From NCBI GenBank assembly GCA_947306845.1, contig CAMZHP010000217.1, positions 1-5,899 of the forward strand: a stretch of 5,899 nt of DNA, written 5' to 3'. Shown piece by piece: positions 5,805 through 5,899 of the stretch (positions within the stretch are counted from its first letter, which is position 1; each line of letters starts with the position of its first letter). The notes beneath the pieces are model-generated. The model was not told where the DNA came from, did not search any database, and worked only from the letters and a program-made list of their open reading frames with translations. A program made the translations under genes and the position numbers. Source of the stretch: an uncultured Prevotellaceae bacterium (GTDB taxonomy: Bacteria; Bacteroidota; Bacteroidia; Bacteroidales; Bacteroidaceae).

Positions 5805-5899
5805 CGAATGACTTTCTTTCCGTTGACGATATAGATACCGGAAGGGAGGAAACTGTTGTCTTTTACCTTCTTCCCGCCGATGGTGTAGATGCGGCTGTC
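5801..5899 (-). CDS. 3' end of a gene for a probable exported protein with sorting-like C-terminus (partial)
   Basis: Only the last 32 codons and the TAA stop (5803-5801) are inside the window. The tail reads IYTIGGKKVKDNS, then FLPSGIYIVNGKKVIR. The pattern of IY, GG/GQ-K-V, a short linker, then PxGIYIVNGKKV and a basic end is typical of the C-terminal beta-domains of secreted or cell-surface proteins in Prevotella and relatives, often annotated as type IX secretion (Por) sorting-like domains. The body of the protein, and hence its function, lies outside. The gene converges on the ABC transporter gene, and the two stop codons overlap by 4 bases (5801-5804, TTAG on the plus strand). The reading frame is open across all 99 bases. 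Confidence 0.7.
   Translation of the reverse strand, partial: DSRIYTIGGKKVKDNSFLPSGIYIVNGKKVIR

Overview
The window looks like chromosomal DNA of a Bacteroidales bacterium, most likely a Prevotella-type organism. RecG and NAD kinase resemble the Bacteroides/Prevotella versions as I remember them. The start codons lack ordinary Shine-Dalgarno sequences, and pfpI has an A-rich leader instead. The AT-rich spacers contain TAnnTTTG boxes, the -7 element of Bacteroidetes promoters. The gene fragment at the right edge encodes a secretion/sorting-like tail common in this group. The genus is inferred.

Layout. Positions 1-177 hold a composite intergenic repeat (module A) that ends next to the recG stop codon. 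On the minus strand lie recG (178-2277) and, upstream of it, a DJ-1/PfpI family gene (2332-2901). The 54-bp gap between them contains an 8-bp tandem array that runs up to the recG start codon. The spacer 2902-3238 separates these genes from the divergent plus-strand pair. It carries a second composite repeat (module B, 2941-3111), a 14-bp palindrome and one promoter-like box per strand. On the plus strand, nadK (3239-4126) is followed after 4 bp by an ABC exporter gene (4131-5804). The last 99 bases are the 3' end of a minus-strand gene for a probable exported protein. Its stop codon overlaps that of the ABC gene by 4 bases.

Function. The four complete genes are ordinary: replication-fork and recombination repair (RecG), a small stress-type DJ-1 family enzyme, NADP synthesis (NadK) and a membrane exporter of unknown substrate. 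pfpI-recG and nadK-ABC are probably two divergent transcription units. No mobile-element gene, CRISPR array, tRNA or rRNA is visible.

The most interesting content is non-coding. Modules A and B share one block order: an 8-bp GGAGTTTR array, GACATRTGATT, a spacer, ACATCGCGTCC inside a palindrome, a 28-nt spacer of different sequence but identical length, AGTAATCATAAT, and a 7-bp AATTCYT array. A third 8-bp array, in opposite orientation, sits directly before the recG ATG. This looks like a dispersed repeat family with conserved architecture. Its function cannot be determined from this window.
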